Positions 1 to 11,928 of a stretch of DNA of 64,000 bases are shown one piece after another. Source of the stretch: Allosphingosinicella deserti (lineage in GTDB: Bacteria; Pseudomonadota; Alphaproteobacteria; Sphingomonadales; Sphingomonadaceae); the NCBI RefSeq assembly GCF_003012735.1, contig NZ_PXYI01000014.1, positions 1-64,000 of the forward strand, written 5' to 3'. Below the pieces are notes generated by a model. That model did not search any database. It had not been told where the DNA came from and worked only from the letters and a program-made list of their open reading frames with translations. Within the stretch, counting starts at the first letter, position 1; every line of letters starts with the position of its first letter. Both the position numbers and the translations under genes were made by a program.

Positions 1-31
1 CGCGAAGATCATTTGAATAAGGCCGCGTCAT
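1..31 (-). CDS. IS630-family transposase, N-terminal fragment (cut by window edge)
   Basis: Reading left off the window, the first ten residues are MTRPYSNDLR, the typical opening of IS630-family transposases (M-x-RPYS-x-DLR). A strong ribosome-binding site (GGAAGGAGG, complement of 41-49) lies about nine bases upstream of the ATG at 31-29. An alternative ATG four bases upstream in another frame stops after eight codons. Only the start is visible, so whether the transposase is intact cannot be judged. Confidence 0.7.
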   Translation of the reverse strand, partial: MTRPYSNDLR

Positions 32-125
32 CCATGCTGGCCTCCTTCCAGCCAGCACCTTGAATCACGATCCAGGCCCTTTGGGAATCCCCTGCCAGAT
101 TCACAGAAAAATGATCATGCTCTAG
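1..125 (-). mobile_element. Probable end of an IS630-type insertion sequence
   Basis: Bases 32-121 lie upstream of the transposase start and should hold the terminal inverted repeat. They contain two GATTCAC/TGAATCAC-like motifs (61-69 and 94-101). A CTAG at 122-125 would fit the TA (CTAG) target preference known for IS630. The exact end is inferred; the other end of the element lies outside the window. Confidence 0.4.
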
Positions 126-418
126 CCCTGCGGTTGATCCGGTTGCCGTTGGTCATGACCTTGCGAAAGGCACATGCCGCCGTGCTCGAACCGCCGCGTG
201 CGGTAATATGCTTTCGGCAGCAGCAACATGGCCCCGCCGATCAAGGAATCTGCGGCAAACTGGGCAAATCGCTGCCGCGCGATGGCGCGTCGTAGAAAGG
301 CGGCAGAATGCCGAGCGCCTGGCGCCAGAAGATCAGGCAGGGCCGGACCAAATCCCGGATGCGCAAATGACGACGGTGTTGAGCCGGTCGGAAAGCTTTC
401 GGGCCGGATCGCCGTCAC
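122..418 (-). pseudogene. Doubtful 98-codon reading frame abutting the IS end, possibly truncated
   Basis: This frame follows the PH-domain gene on the same strand, 21 bases downstream. Its stop codon lies in the CTAG at the presumed IS junction, so an originally longer frame may have been cut by the insertion. Third-position base use is mixed and lacks the strong G/C bias of neighbouring genes. The translation (residues 40-70 helix-like, rich in Arg and Ala) matches no family I recognise. It may not be coding at all. Confidence 0.25.
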
Positions 419-439
419 CGCCTTTCACCAGAGCCGCGC

Positions 440-880
440 TCAATATTCCTCGTGCGCCATGTCAATCTCGCGGACGTGGCGCCGTTGGCGGGCGGCATCG
501 ACGAGGGCGCGCAGGGCTTCGCGCCGGCGTTGCGCCTCCTCGATGTGCGGGATAACCAGTGGAGCGCGGCGGGTGGTCTCGTCGCTGGAATTGATCGTGA
601 TCGTGCCGATGCCCGCCCATTGGTTGATCAGGCTGAAGTCGATCCGGATGTCCTTGATCCGGTACAGCTCCACTTCGTCAATGCTCTTCATGAAGATGCC
701 GCGGCGGATGACCAGCCGATCCTCGCTGATCTCGTACGTCGCGGCGAGGTTCTCGACCCACTTGACAAGGATGATCAGGAAGCCGACGCCGATCAGGCAG
801 GACAACAAGGTCGCCCATCCTGCCAGCGTGCCGCGCAGCCAGCCCCAGGTCGATGAGCGGAAGACGTCGATCTGCTGCAT
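440..880 (-). CDS. Bacterial PH-domain (DUF304-like) membrane protein
   Basis: The protein is about 146 residues. One long hydrophobic stretch (about residues 17-40, including LLSCLIGVGFLIILVKW) is followed by a bPH2-like domain with the pattern YEISEDRLVIRRGIFMKSIDEVELYRIKDI, typical of DUF304 proteins. Such proteins sit in the inner membrane; their function is mostly unknown. I chose the ATG at 880 because AGGGACAG lies just upstream; an in-frame start at 919 has no clear ribosome-binding site. The downstream region may be damaged by an insertion sequence. Confidence 0.75.
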   Translation of the reverse strand: MQQIDVFRSSTWGWLRGTLAGWATLLSCLIGVGFLIILVKWVENLAATYEISEDRLVIRRGIFMKSIDEVELYRIKDIRIDFSLINQWAGIGTITINSSDETTRRAPLVIPHIEEAQRRREALRALVDAARQRRHVREIDMAHEEY

Positions 881-939
881 GGCTGTCCCTTCAGACCCAG
901 GATGATCCGAAGCTATCATAGCGGGCCTGCCCGACCCGG

Positions 940-3849
940 CTAGTGCTTCTCGAACGCGCCTGCCGGCCCGGCAGGCGCCGACCGCTCGGTGGCGAAGCGT
1001 TTCGGATCGGGGAGCGCGCGCGCGATCATCGGCTCCTGGCGGAGCCAGGTCGCCGCGGCGCGCTTGACGTCCGCGAGGGTCAGCGCCTGCATCTGATCGC
1101 GGTAGCGGACGAGTTCGTCGATCGCTTCGGGATAGCGATAGGAGAGCGAGAGTATGCTTGCCCAGGCCTCGTTGCGGGTCAGCGCCTGCTGGCGATCGGC
1201 AAGCATCGGCAGGCGCGCACGATCGAGCTCGTCCTGGGTGATGCTGCCGACGGCGAGATCCTGCGCGATTTCGCCGGCGGCGGCGACGAGCGCGTCGAGA
1301 TCCTGCGGGGTCGTCTCGAACGAGGCCGCGAGGAAACCCTGATCCGCATCGTCGGGCGTCTGCGTGTCGACGCTCGGCGAGTAGGTCTTGCCCATCTGGA
1401 TGCGTGCGCGCTGCATCAGCCGGTCGCGAAAGATGGCGGCGGCGAGGTTGATCGCATATTCCTCGTCGCGCCGAGCGACGTTGGCGACATAAAGCGGCCA
1501 GACCAGTAGCGCGGCCGCCTTGTCGGCGCCGCCTTCATGATAGCCGGTGACCGGTGCCGGCAATCGTGCGGGGAAGCGGCGGAAAGGGCCGGGGCCGCTG
1601 GGCACGGGCAGCGACGCACGCTTGGGAAGCGCGCCGAAGGTTGCGGCGACCGCCTGCCGGGCAGAGTCCTCGGCGATGTCGCCGACGATGGTGATCTCGA
1701 TCGGCGCGGATGCGAGCACCGGCTTCAGGACCTGGGCAATGTCGGCCGAGCGCCACTTGAGCAAATCCTCGCGCGGCGGGAAGCTGCGCTGCTCAGGGAA
1801 CAGGGCCTCCTCGAATGCATCATTGGCCACCGCCGCCGGATCCGCCCTCATCAGGCGATAGCCCATGTCGACCACCGTCGGCATCTTCTCGTCGATCAGC
1901 GGCCTGAAGCCAGGATCGGTCACGAAGGCGGCAAGCACCTGCATCTCGCGCAGCATGTCGCTGGCAAAGGCGCTGCCGCTCATCACCCAGGAGGTCGTCT
2001 CCGGGATCAGGTCGAAGGTCCAGCTGCCTGTGCCGAGCGCCTCGGTGATCTCGGCCGCGCTGAGCTTGCCGAGCCCGCCCGAGGCGACCATTCCCGCGCC
2101 GAACCCGATCGGCTGGCGTGTCTGCGCGGTGAAGGCACGCTCGCCATGGCCGAAGCGTACGCGCACCTCGGCGGTGCCGGAGGCGAAATCGGTATGCTTG
2201 AAGTTGAGGATGACGCCGTTGCCGTAAACGAGGCGAACGAAGCCCGGATCGGGGAACGGGACGCGTTTCTTGACCTTCCCGGTCCTGCCGAAGTTCGAGT
2301 AATTCCAGACCGCTGCCTGATGATCGGCGTAGACGTCGAGCGGCTTCGCGGCCGCGTTGGCCGTCCAGGCGGCAACCAGCGCCTCCTCGGCGATCGCCGC
2401 CGGCGTGGTCGCGGCGATCAGCGGACCGGTGCCGCTCCAGTCCGCGGCAAAGGCATCCTTCACTGTGGCGGGGGTGACGCCTGCGGTGAGCGCCTCGGCC
2501 GTATCGGCGGCGCCCATCGGAGTCTCGAAGGTGCGGCCGGAGAGATCGGCTCCGACGATCGCGTCAGCGAGGTCGGGAGTCTGGCGGGTGGCGGCCTGGC
2601 GGGCGGCGCTCCACGCCGTCACCACCGCATTGTTGACCGCGTCCTTGACCTCGAGCTCGGTCGGCCCGTCCTTGACGAAGCGCTGCAACTCCGCCTGGAC
2701 CGACGCGAGCGAATCCTGCCAGCGGCCGTCTGCCGGCGCGGTGAAGATACAGGTCATGCGGCTGTCGGGGCCATCGCGGGCGACCACCGCGCCGGCGCCG
2801 AGGAAGCTGGCTCCGCCCGCGGCGGCAAGGCGGCTCAGGCGCGCGTTGAAGATGCGCAGCCACAGCGCGGACAGCATCTCCTTGCGCAACCGCTCGGGCG
2901 AGGGCGCTCGCTCGACATCGGGAAGCGCCGCCCGGCAGGCGGCGATGCTGGCCGGGAGCGACGGATCGACGAGGCTGATCGCCTCGAGCGGGCGCGGGTT
3001 CAGGGCCTTCGGGCGCGCAGGGCGCTGCGGGGCCGGACCCGACGCGGTCCAGCTCGAGAAGCTCTGCTCCGCAAGCCTTGCAACGGCCGCCGGATCGATG
3101 TCGCCGGTGACGACCAGCATCGCGTTTTCGGGCCGGTACCAGCGTCGGTAGAAAGCCTGGAGCGCCTCGGGGCGCGCGGCGGACAGGGATTCGGGGGTGC
3201 CGCCCGGATCGCGCACTGTCGAACGCAATTCCGGGGTGAGGAACGTGGCGGTTTGCCTCTGGACCCGCGCCAGCGGGGTCATGCGGGCCCGCAATTCGGC
3301 GGCAAGCACGTTGCGCTCGGCATCGACGGCGGCCGGCGTGAACACCACGCCGTCGGCGGTGTCGCGCAGCCAGGCGAGCACTTGACGGATGCCGTCCTGT
3401 TCGCCGGCCGGCAGATCGACACGATAGACGGTCGCATCGAGCATCGTGAAGGCGTTCTGGTCCTGCCCAAGGGTGACGCCGAACGATGCGAAACGGTTGT
3501 CCATCACCCCGTTCGGCGCATTCCGAGTCGATCGGAAGGCCATGTGCTCGAGGAAGTGGGCGAAGCCGCGCTCGTCATCGGCCTCCTCGTAGCTGCCGAC
3601 CCGAAAGGCGAGACGGATCGAGACGGCGCCCGGCGGCCCGGAATTTGGCATCAGCGCATAGCGCATGCCGTTGGGCAGGGTTCGGACGACGACCGCAGGA
3701 TCGGCGACCGGCTTCGCCACGGGCGGTTCGATCGTCCCCGCTTCGACGACGGGCGCGAGCGACGAGGGCGACACGGGTGGTGCCCCCGCGTGCAGCGCGC
3801 TTGCGCCGGCGAGCATCATGGCCGTTGCTGCCAGACGAGTGACGTTCAT
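940..3849 (-). CDS. Periplasmic M16-family zinc metallopeptidase (insulinase/pitrilysin type)
   Basis: A 969-residue protein with an N-terminal signal peptide (MNVTRLAATAMMLAGASALHAG). The inverted zinc motif HxxEH appears as HFLEH near residues 98-102 within RGFAHFLEHMAF, and the downstream zinc-binding Glu is probably in the AERNVLAAEL stretch. The length fits two tandem M16 units, the second lacking the motif, as in many periplasmic two-domain M16 peptidases. It probably degrades peptides in the periplasm. The start at 3849 is preferred over one 15 codons upstream because it places the signal peptide at the N-terminus. Confidence 0.88.
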   Translation of the reverse strand: MNVTRLAATAMMLAGASALHAGAPPVSPSSLAPVVEAGTIEPPVAKPVADPAVVVRTLPNGMRYALMPNSGPPGAVSIRLAFRVGSYEEADDERGFAHFLEHMAFRSTRNAPNGVMDNRFASFGVTLGQDQNAFTMLDATVYRVDLPAGEQDGIRQVLAWLRDTADGVVFTPAAVDAERNVLAAELRARMTPLARVQRQTATFLTPELRSTVRDPGGTPESLSAARPEALQAFYRRWYRPENAMLVVTGDIDPAAVARLAEQSFSSWTASGPAPQRPARPKALNPRPLEAISLVDPSLPASIAACRAALPDVERAPSPERLRKEMLSALWLRIFNARLSRLAAAGGASFLGAGAVVARDGPDSRMTCIFTAPADGRWQDSLASVQAELQRFVKDGPTELEVKDAVNNAVVTAWSAARQAATRQTPDLADAIVGADLSGRTFETPMGAADTAEALTAGVTPATVKDAFAADWSGTGPLIAATTPAAIAEEALVAAWTANAAAKPLDVYADHQAAVWNYSNFGRTGKVKKRVPFPDPGFVRLVYGNGVILNFKHTDFASGTAEVRVRFGHGERAFTAQTRQPIGFGAGMVASGGLGKLSAAEITEALGTGSWTFDLIPETTSWVMSGSAFASDMLREMQVLAAFVTDPGFRPLIDEKMPTVVDMGYRLMRADPAAVANDAFEEALFPEQRSFPPREDLLKWRSADIAQVLKPVLASAPIEITIVGDIAEDSARQAVAATFGALPKRASLPVPSGPGPFRRFPARLPAPVTGYHEGGADKAAALLVWPLYVANVARRDEEYAINLAAAIFRDRLMQRARIQMGKTYSPSVDTQTPDDADQGFLAASFETTPQDLDALVAAAGEIAQDLAVGSITQDELDRARLPMLADRQQALTRNEAWASILSLSYRYPEAIDELVRYRDQMQALTLADVKRAAATWLRQEPMIARALPDPKRFATERSAPAGPAGAFEKH

Positions 3850-3921
3850 CGAGTCCGTTCCTGTCGTGCGGTCCGCCAGCCTATCGTGCCGCAATGCGCT
3901 GTCGAGTCCGCAGGCCGGAAA

Positions 3922-4392
3922 TCAATGGCCTTGATGATCGGCAGAACCCTGGCCGGGGCCGCGGACATCAGCGACGATCGTGAGCGGCGGCGCCTTTTCG
4001 AAGGTGAAGGTCATCTTCGCCTTGGATCCGGCCGCGAACCCCGGCTTCATATCAAACAGCATGGCGTGGCGGCCACCGGGAGTGAATGCCAATGTGCCGT
4101 CGGTGTCGAACGGCGCGCTGGCAAGCGGCGCCATCCCCGCCATCCCCCCCGCGGTCATCGTTTCGTGAAGCTCGGCGCGCCCCGCCGCATCGGTCTCGAC
4201 TCTTAGCAGCCTGTCGCCGGCCTGGTTGGTCTCGAGCCGGAAATAAGCGGCGCCGGGCCGACCGGCGAGCGCGGGGAGGGTGATCACCGCATCCTCCGCC
4301 TCGACCCTGGGGCTGGTGTCGCAGGCGGCGAGGACGGCAAGGAAGCCGAGCATCGCCTGCCGGCTGTGGCTTTTCCGCATCTTCTTCAACAT
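3922..4392 (-). CDS. PCu(A)C-family copper chaperone, probable lipoprotein
   Basis: About 156 residues with a lipobox-like signal (LAVLAAC), so probably membrane anchored in the periplasm. The PCu(A)C pattern is visible: a HETM segment, a downstream MAPL Met, and [11 protein letters not shown] giving the H-x-M pair. Such proteins deliver Cu(I) to cytochrome oxidase. The start at 4392 has AAGG eight bases upstream; a start at 4380 is also possible. It is divergent from dnaK and convergent with nothing; the M16 gene follows on the same strand. Confidence 0.8.
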   Translation of the reverse strand: MLKKMRKSHSRQAMLGFLAVLAACDTSPRVEAEDAVITLPALAGRPGAAYFRLETNQAGDRLLRVETDAAGRAELHETMTAGGMAGMAPLASAPFDTDGTLAFTPGGRHAMLFDMKPGFAAGSKAKMTFTFEKAPPLTIVADVRGPGQGSADHQGH

Positions 4393-4420
4393 CCTCGCGA
4401 CCTTACGGGCGCATCCGCTT

Positions 4421-4448
4421 CTTGTCGCCCCTGAAACGGCCCCTATAT
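4421..4448 (+). promoter_or_regulatory. Candidate RpoH (sigma-32) heat-shock promoter of dnaK
   Basis: CTTGTC at 4421-4426 and CTATAT at 4443-4448 are separated by 16 bases, close to the alphaproteobacterial RpoH consensus (CTTGA(C) and CCTATnT). It lies 76 bases upstream of the dnaK start. The match is by eye. Confidence 0.5.
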
Positions 4449-4523
4449 CGCTCCCGAAACACTCGTCGCGTGCCTGATTGGGCGCGGCGAGAACGATTTC
4501 TATTGGGGCATAAGAGGTTCTGT

Positions 4524-6452
<1,929 letters not shown>

Positions 6453-6472
6453 CAACGTGAGCAGCGCCGTCA

Positions 6473-6492
6473 TGCCGGTGAACGCCGGCATC
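6473..6492. repeat. REP-like palindrome between dnaK and dnaJ
   Basis: ATGCCGG and CCGGCAT form a perfect 7-bp stem with a TGAACG loop. Just downstream TCCCGGGGAC and GTCCTTCCCGGGA can form a second stem. This resembles extragenic palindromes common in sphingomonads. It could stabilise or attenuate the dnaK-dnaJ transcript. Confidence 0.55.
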
Positions 6493-6571
6493 CCGGGGAC
6501 GATGGCCTTGGCCGTCCTTCCCGGGACCCGGGGTCTCGCCCTGGGGACGGCGCGCCTTGCGGACCATCGCC

Positions 6572-7687
6572 ATGACTGAAACCGATTATTACGAGCTGCT
6601 CCAGGTCGAGCGCACCGCAGACGACAAGACGATCAAGTCCGCCTACCGACGCATCGCAATGGAATGCCACCCGGATCGCAATCCGGGCTGCAAGGACAGC
6701 GAAGCGCGGTTCAAGTCGGTCAGCGAAGCCTATGATTGTCTGAAGGACCCACAGAAGCGCGCGGCCTATGATCGCTTCGGCCACGCCGCCTTCCGCAACG
6801 GCGGGCATGGCGGCGGCGGCGCGCAGGATTTCGGATCCTTCTCCGACATCTTCGAGAACATTTTCGGCGAGTTCATGAACGGCCAGGCCGATCGCCGCAC
6901 CAATGTGCTGCGCGGTTCGGACCTGCGCTACGATCTCGAGATCAGTCTCGAGGACGCCTATCATGGCAAGCAGGTCGAGCTGCAGATCGACACCAGCGTC
7001 AAGTGCGAGCCCTGCGAAGGCACCGGCGCCAAGTCCGGGACCAGTGCCCGAACCTGCACGATGTGCCACGGTCGCGGCCAGGTGCGTGCGCAGCAGGGCT
7101 TCTTCGTCGTCGAGCGCACCTGCCCGAGCTGCCGAGGAGTCGGCGAAGTCATCGCCGATCCCTGTGATCGCTGCCGTGGCGAAGGCCGCGCCGAGAAACG
7201 GCGCAGCCTGGAAGTCCGCATTCCGCCTGGAGTCGACGAGGGCACCCGCATCCGCCTGTCGGGTGAGGGCGAGGCCGGCGTTCGCGGCGGACCGAACGGC
7301 GATCTCTACATCTTCGTGCACCTGGCGCGGCACAGCGTCTTCCAGCGCGAGGGCACGACCCTGTTCGCGCGTTGCCCGGTGAGCTTCACCGTTGCCGCGC
7401 TCGGCGGCACGATCGAGATCCCGGGGCTCGACCGGGCCACCCACGAGGTCAAGATTCCGGCCGGCATCCAGTCCGGCAAGCAGCTCCGCATTCGGGGCGC
7501 CGGCATGCCGATCCTGTCCGGCCGCGGCAATGGCGACATGGTCGTCCAGGTCGAGGTCGAAACCCCGACCAAGCTGTCGTCACGCCAGAAGGAATTGCTG
7601 GAGGAATTCCGCAAGACCGAGACCGGCGACGAATGCCCGGCGAGCAAGAGCTTCTTCGGCAAGCTCAGAAGCTTGTGGGACGGGTGA
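6572..7687 (+). CDS. dnaJ: Co-chaperone DnaJ (Hsp40)
   Basis: 371 residues with all DnaJ modules in order: a J-domain with HPD at residues 33-35, a Gly/Phe-rich linker (about 73-100), four zinc-binding CxxCxGxG repeats at 145-152, 162-169, 184-191 and 198-205, and C-terminal substrate-binding domains. It stimulates DnaK ATP hydrolysis and delivers unfolded clients. The start at 6572 (MTETDYYELL) fits family N-termini; an ATG five codons earlier is less likely. Confidence 0.97.
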   Translation: MTETDYYELLQVERTADDKTIKSAYRRIAMECHPDRNPGCKDSEARFKSVSEAYDCLKDPQKRAAYDRFGHAAFRNGGHGGGGAQDFGSFSDIFENIFGEFMNGQADRRTNVLRGSDLRYDLEISLEDAYHGKQVELQIDTSVKCEPCEGTGAKSGTSARTCTMCHGRGQVRAQQGFFVVERTCPSCRGVGEVIADPCDRCRGEGRAEKRRSLEVRIPPGVDEGTRIRLSGEGEAGVRGGPNGDLYIFVHLARHSVFQREGTTLFARCPVSFTVAALGGTIEIPGLDRATHEVKIPAGIQSGKQLRIRGAGMPILSGRGNGDMVVQVEVETPTKLSSRQKELLEEFRKTETGDECPASKSFFGKLRSLWDG

Positions 7688-7694
7688 TCAAGCG

Positions 7695-7720
7695 CCTCCC
7701 CGGCGTTCCTCGCGGGGAGG
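7695..7720 (+). terminator. Hairpin downstream of dnaJ
   Basis: CCTCCCCG (7695-7702) pairs perfectly with CGGGGAGG (7713-7720) around a ten-base loop. There is no long T-run, so it may terminate weakly or only protect the 3' end. Confidence 0.5.
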
Positions 7721-7793
7721 AGTTCGATTCTCGCGCGCTCTTCTGCATGTCTCGAGAATGGGTTAGTCTCCACCCCGACAGGGGAGAGATGAC

Positions 7794-8732
7794 ATGCAAC
7801 TTCGCACCTTCACCGCCGGGCTGTTGGCGCTCGCCGCGCCAGCTGCGGCGCAGCAGCCGGATTATTCCAAGGTCGAGATCAGGATCGAGCAGATCGCGCC
7901 GGGAGTTGCGGTGCTGTTCGGCGCCGGCGGCAATATCGGCCTCTCCCACGGAGTCGACGGCAACGTCATTGTCGACGATCAGTTTGCGCCGCTGACCCCC
8001 AAGATCCTCGCCGCCATCCGCAGCCTGGATCCCGATCCGGTGCGCTTCGTCGTCAACACGCACTGGCATTTCGATCACACCGGCGGCAACGAGGACCATG
8101 GCAAGGCCGGCGCGGTGATCCTCGCCCATCGCAACGTCCGCGAGCGGATGTCCACCGAGCAATTCCTCGCCGCGATGAACATGAAGATCCCGCCGTCCCC
8201 CAAGGACGCGCTGCCGGTGGTCACCTTTGCGGAAGGTGTCGACCTCAATCTCAACGGCGATACGCTGCACGTGATCCATGTCGGCAATGCCCACACCGAT
8301 GGCGATTCCATCGTCCACTGGCAGAAGGCGAACGTGCTCCACATGGGCGACACCTTCTTCCACCGCGCCAGCTTCCCGTTCATCGATCTGAGCTCGGGCG
8401 GATCGATCGACGGGGTCATCGCTGCGGCGGAGAAGGGGCTCAAGATGGCCAACGACGAGACGCGGATCATCCCCGGTCACGGTCCGATCGCGCGGCGCAC
8501 CGATCTCGCCGCCTATCGCGACATGCTCATTGCCATTCGCGGCAAGGTCGCCGCCGGAATCGCCGCCAAGCGGAGTCTCACCCAGATCCAGGCGAGCAAA
8601 CCGGCGGCGGCCTACGGGATGCCGGACGGGTTCATCAAACCCGACGCGTTCGTCGAGGCGGTCTATACCAGCCTGCGCAGCCCGCCGAAGGGCGCGCCCC
8701 ATGCCCATGGCGGCAAGACGCACCGCCACTGA
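7794..8732 (+). CDS. Secreted MBL-fold metallo-hydrolase
   Basis: 312 residues with a signal peptide (about 1-19, ending AAPAAAQ). The metallo-beta-lactamase fold motif HxHxDH is at residues 90-95 (HWHFDH), followed by HVGNAHTDGDS and a late PGHGP segment that supply further metal ligands. Substrate is unknown; periplasmic members of this group include lactamase-like and quinoprotein-associated hydrolases. It stands alone between dnaJ and a convergent GST gene. Confidence 0.82.
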   Translation: MQLRTFTAGLLALAAPAAAQQPDYSKVEIRIEQIAPGVAVLFGAGGNIGLSHGVDGNVIVDDQFAPLTPKILAAIRSLDPDPVRFVVNTHWHFDHTGGNEDHGKAGAVILAHRNVRERMSTEQFLAAMNMKIPPSPKDALPVVTFAEGVDLNLNGDTLHVIHVGNAHTDGDSIVHWQKANVLHMGDTFFHRASFPFIDLSSGGSIDGVIAAAEKGLKMANDETRIIPGHGPIARRTDLAAYRDMLIAIRGKVAAGIAAKRSLTQIQASKPAAAYGMPDGFIKPDAFVEAVYTSLRSPPKGAPHAHGGKTHRH

Positions 8733-8753
8733 CGAGGAATCGGGAGCCGCTGC

Positions 8754-9452
8754 TTAGCTCCGCTTGGGAATTTCGAGCCCGCGCTGCACGGCCGGCCGCG
8801 CCAGCCCGCGGTCGAGCCATGCCGGTACGTTGCGCAGCGAATCGAACTCGACGAGATCGCGGGCTTCGTAAAAGGTGATCAGGTTGCGGACCCAGCCGAT
8901 CGCGGAGATGTCGGCGATCGAATAGTCATCCATGATCCAGTCACGCCCCTCGAGCCGCGTATCGAGCACGCCGAGCAGCCGTTTCGACTCGGCCACGTAT
9001 CGCTGAAGCGGCCGCTTGTCCTCGATCTCCTTGCCCGCAAAACGATTGAAGAAGCCCAACTGGCCGAACATCGGCCCGATCGCCGCCATCTGGAAGAACA
9101 CCCACTGGATCGTCTCCCAACGTCGACCTGGATCGGAGGCGATGAACATGCCGGTCTTGTCCGCAAGGTAGAGCAGGATCGCACCCGATTCGAAGAGCGC
9201 GATCGGAGCGCCGCCGGGCCCGTCGGGATCGATGATCGCGGGGATCTTGCCGTTCGGGTTCAGCGACAGATACTCGGGAGTCCAGGTCTCGTTCTGGCCG
9301 ATGTCGATCAGGTGCGGCTCGTATGGGAGGCCGGTTTCTTCGAGCATGATCGACGCTTTGACCCCGTTCGGCGTGTTGAGCGAGTAAAGCTGCAGGCCAG
9401 GATGCCGGGCTGGCCAGCGGCGGGTGATCGGAAAGTGCGACAGATCGGCCAT
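8754..9452 (-). CDS. Glutathione S-transferase family protein (YghU/YfcG-like)
   Basis: 232 residues. The N-terminal thioredoxin-like half has LNTPNGVKASIMLEETGLPYE, the NGxK segment seen in Nu-class/YfcG-type GSTs, and NPNGKIPAI with the cis-Pro, then FESGAILLYLADK, the glutathione gamma-Glu contact. The C-terminal half is helical. It probably acts as a disulfide-bond reductase in the cytoplasm. AAGGAG sits seven bases before the ATG. Confidence 0.88.
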   Translation of the reverse strand: MADLSHFPITRRWPARHPGLQLYSLNTPNGVKASIMLEETGLPYEPHLIDIGQNETWTPEYLSLNPNGKIPAIIDPDGPGGAPIALFESGAILLYLADKTGMFIASDPGRRWETIQWVFFQMAAIGPMFGQLGFFNRFAGKEIEDKRPLQRYVAESKRLLGVLDTRLEGRDWIMDDYSIADISAIGWVRNLITFYEARDLVEFDSLRNVPAWLDRGLARPAVQRGLEIPKRS

Positions 9453-9648
9453 GCGTGGATCTCCTTCGTGACGCAGCCGAAATAGGAGGGATGCCGCGCA
9501 ATGGAAGGATCATCGGCAATCGCTACGGTGGCGACCGCAAGATGAACTTCGCGCTGACGGACCCTTGGTGCCGATCGACGATGGGTAAATAGGGTGGGGT
9601 CGGCTGGGGTGGCGCGGAATGCTCCAGCCCCAGTCGTACGTCAGACGT

Positions 9649-10956
<1,308 letters not shown>

Positions 10957-11163
10957 GCGCGTATCCTGTGTTCGTTGGCGAGCGGCGCGCTTAGCAAGCA
11001 CCGGGCTGTGCTTCAATGAAGCGCGATGCTTTCCACCGAATCCGATCCTTCGGCAGGTGAGAGTCGGAACGCGCGTCCGATCCTGTCGTTCTTGTCGTAC
11101 CGATCGCGGCCACCTCGCAATCTCGGTCGCGAAGAACGAGACAAGACCAGAGGAGAAAGCACG

Positions 11164-11814
11164 ATGTTGAAATCTATTCTGCTTGGCGGCGCCATGCTGT
11201 TGGCCGTTCCCGCCCTTGCCCAGACGATGAGCACGTCCAACAATTCGACGAGCCAGACGGCAACGTCCAACAGCACGACGTCGACCGACAGCGCGGCCGA
11301 TCAGACGACCGATCCTAATGCTTCGGTCGGAACTCAGGCGAGCGGCGGCACCACCAGCAGCACGACCGGCGCCGGCCTTGGCACGCAGGGCAGCACGACC
11401 GGCCATCAGGGCATGAACCACGGGACGATGACCACCCAGGGCAGCGGAACGGCGACCATGGACGGCCAGACCGGGACCACCGGGCAGACGGGCACCACCG
11501 GCTCGACCGGAACGATGGGCTCCACCGGCCAGACGGGCACCAGCGGCCAGACGGGCACCAGCGGTACGATGGGGACGACCGGCACGATGGATACCACGGG
11601 TTCGACCGGCACCATGGGCACCACCGGCTCGACCGGCACCATGGGCACCACCGGCTCGACCGGCACCATGGGAACGACCGGCTCGATGGGCACGACCGGT
11701 CAGACCGGCACCGGCATGGCCAATAGCACGTCGACTGGCGAAGCACGGGATTATCCGGTTTGCTCGCGCACCGTGCGCGACAGCTGCATCCAGCGCGGCC
11801 GTTCGCGGCGCTGA
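11164..11814 (+). CDS. Secreted Thr/Gly/Ser-rich repeat protein
   Basis: 216 residues with a clean signal peptide ([20 protein letters not shown]) and AGGAG before the ATG. The mature part is low-complexity Thr, Gly, Ser, Asn and Gln, with tandem MGTTGSTGT nonapeptides around residues 142-178. The C-terminus differs: [20 protein letters not shown], with two Cys that could form a disulfide. No family recognised. It may be a surface or matrix protein. The gene is divergent from purB. Confidence 0.7.
   Translation: MLKSILLGGAMLLAVPALAQTMSTSNNSTSQTATSNSTTSTDSAADQTTDPNASVGTQASGGTTSSTTGAGLGTQGSTTGHQGMNHGTMTTQGSGTATMDGQTGTTGQTGTTGSTGTMGSTGQTGTSGQTGTSGTMGTTGTMDTTGSTGTMGTTGSTGTMGTTGSTGTMGTTGSMGTTGQTGTGMANSTSTGEARDYPVCSRTVRDSCIQRGRSRR
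11587..11700 (+). repeat. 27-bp in-frame tandem repeat (about 4 copies)
   Basis: ATG codons recur exactly every 27 bases at 11587, 11614, 11641 and 11668. Copies two and three are identical; the first and last are diverged. Each unit encodes MGTTGSTGT or a close variant. Copy number could change by slippage without frameshift. Confidence 0.9.
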
Positions 11815-11878
11815 CGGCGACCACGTCATCCGACTCCTTCGCCGCCGGGAGTTTTCCGACGGCGGAGCGACGCGAGGG

Positions 11879-11902
11879 AAAGGGTGGCTTCGGCCGCCCT
11901 TT
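11879..11902. terminator. Hairpin with UUCG tetraloop between convergent genes
   Basis: AAAGGGTGGC and GCCGCCCTTT form a ten-pair stem (one T-G wobble) around TTCG, flanked by A and T residues on both sides. This would work in both directions, for the repeat-protein gene and for radC. Confidence 0.7.
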
Positions 11903-11928
11903 CTTGTGTCGCCAAGTCTTTCGCTCCC

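Noticed and set aside
1537-4206. 889-codon open frame on the plus strand opposite the M16 peptidase gene
   Set aside because: It is the mirror image of a high-GC gene whose peptide has signal peptide and HxxEH motif; the plus-strand translation is low-complexity Arg/Gly/Ala with no family features.
10957-11829. N-terminal extension of purB
   Set aside because: The extra 290 codons are the antisense of the Thr/Gly repeat gene (Ala/Gly/Arg-rich); PurB proteins are about 435 residues.
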